From NCBI GenBank assembly GCA_028712845.1, contig JAQTPO010000096.1, positions 1-7,453 on the forward strand: a stretch of DNA of 7,453 bases, in the 5' to 3' direction. This stretch comes from Dehalococcoidales bacterium. GTDB taxonomy: Bacteria > Chloroflexota > Dehalococcoidia > Dehalococcoidales > Fen-1064. Positions within the stretch are counted from its first letter, which is position 1. Each line of letters begins with the position of its first letter. A model generated the notes under the pieces. It worked only from the letters and a program-made list of their open reading frames with translations, ran no database searches and was not told the origin of the DNA. The position numbers and the translations under genes were made by a program. Positions 7,416-7,453 of this stretch are shown in pieces.

Positions 7416-7422
7416 ATTTCCT

Positions 7423-7452
7423 TTACTTCATATCGGGTAAAAAATAAGCACC
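7423..7452 (-). CDS. possible last codons of an upstream gene (partial)
   Basis: On the minus strand, one reading frame entering from the window edge reads GAYFLPDMK and then stops with TAA at 7423-7425, eight bases before the acyl-CoA synthetase start codon. A stop this close to the next start is what a packed operon would show. LivG ATPases often end in a short tail containing an Ala-Tyr-Leu/Phe element, and LivG is the component missing here, so this may be the LivG C-terminus. Nine residues are far too few to prove a gene, and another frame also stops nearby (TGA at 7428-7430). Treat this as a hint only. Confidence 0.25.
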   Translation of the reverse strand, partial: GAYFLPDMK

Positions 7453-7453
7453 C

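Noticed and set aside
7416..7453. Promoter upstream of the acyl-CoA synthetase
   Set aside because: The 38 bases are AT-rich but have no clear -35/-10 pair, and an upstream gene may end here, so the operon start is probably outside the window.
1..7453. CRISPR array, insertion sequence, tRNA/rRNA, phage or toxin-antitoxin genes
   Set aside because: No spaced direct repeats, transposase-like frames, cloverleaf segments or small paired genes seen; the window is filled by the six operon genes.

Overview
The window is one stretch of a single operon. Every supported gene lies on the minus strand, so transcription runs from high to low coordinates, and almost no DNA is left unaccounted for. Base composition is moderate (roughly half G+C by eye) and codon use looks even across the genes. 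The gene set and protein style (a branched-chain-amino-acid-type ABC importer packed together with two acyl-CoA ligases, and a lipoprotein binding protein) resemble clusters I associate with anaerobic acid-degrading bacteria such as Desulfobacterota or Dehalococcoidia (Chloroflexota). That placement is inference from gene style; no rRNA, tRNA or marker gene is present.

Order of transcription: (possible last codons of an upstream gene, 7423-7452) -> FAA1/FadD-type long-chain acyl-CoA synthetase (5481-7415) -> LivH permease (4591-5475) -> LivM permease (3540-4589) -> LivK-type substrate-binding lipoprotein (2229-3470) -> LivF ATPase (1381-2172) -> PaaK-like (phenylacetate-CoA ligase family) protein (101-1390). 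Gaps are 5 nt, 1 nt, 69 nt and 56 nt, followed by a 10-nt overlap. This fits two translationally coupled blocks (synthetase-livH-livM and livF-paaK-like) with livK set apart between them by an AT-rich leader and a 3' hairpin. The second ATPase, LivG, is missing from the window and probably lies just upstream.

Working model: the lipoprotein LivK captures a small organic solute outside the membrane, LivH/LivM with LivF (and an unseen LivG) import it, and the ligases attach CoA to it or to a product of it. The substrate could be a branched-chain amino acid, but the two ligases make a carboxylic acid (fatty, branched or aromatic) at least as likely. The sequence does not decide.

The points most worth a second look are the PaaK-like protein, whose ATP-binding glycine/threonine loop is replaced by a proline-rich version while other adenylation motifs remain, and a perfect 13-bp hairpin between livK and livF. 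I see no CRISPR array, mobile element, RNA gene or clearly new system; most of the window is an ordinary catabolic transport operon.
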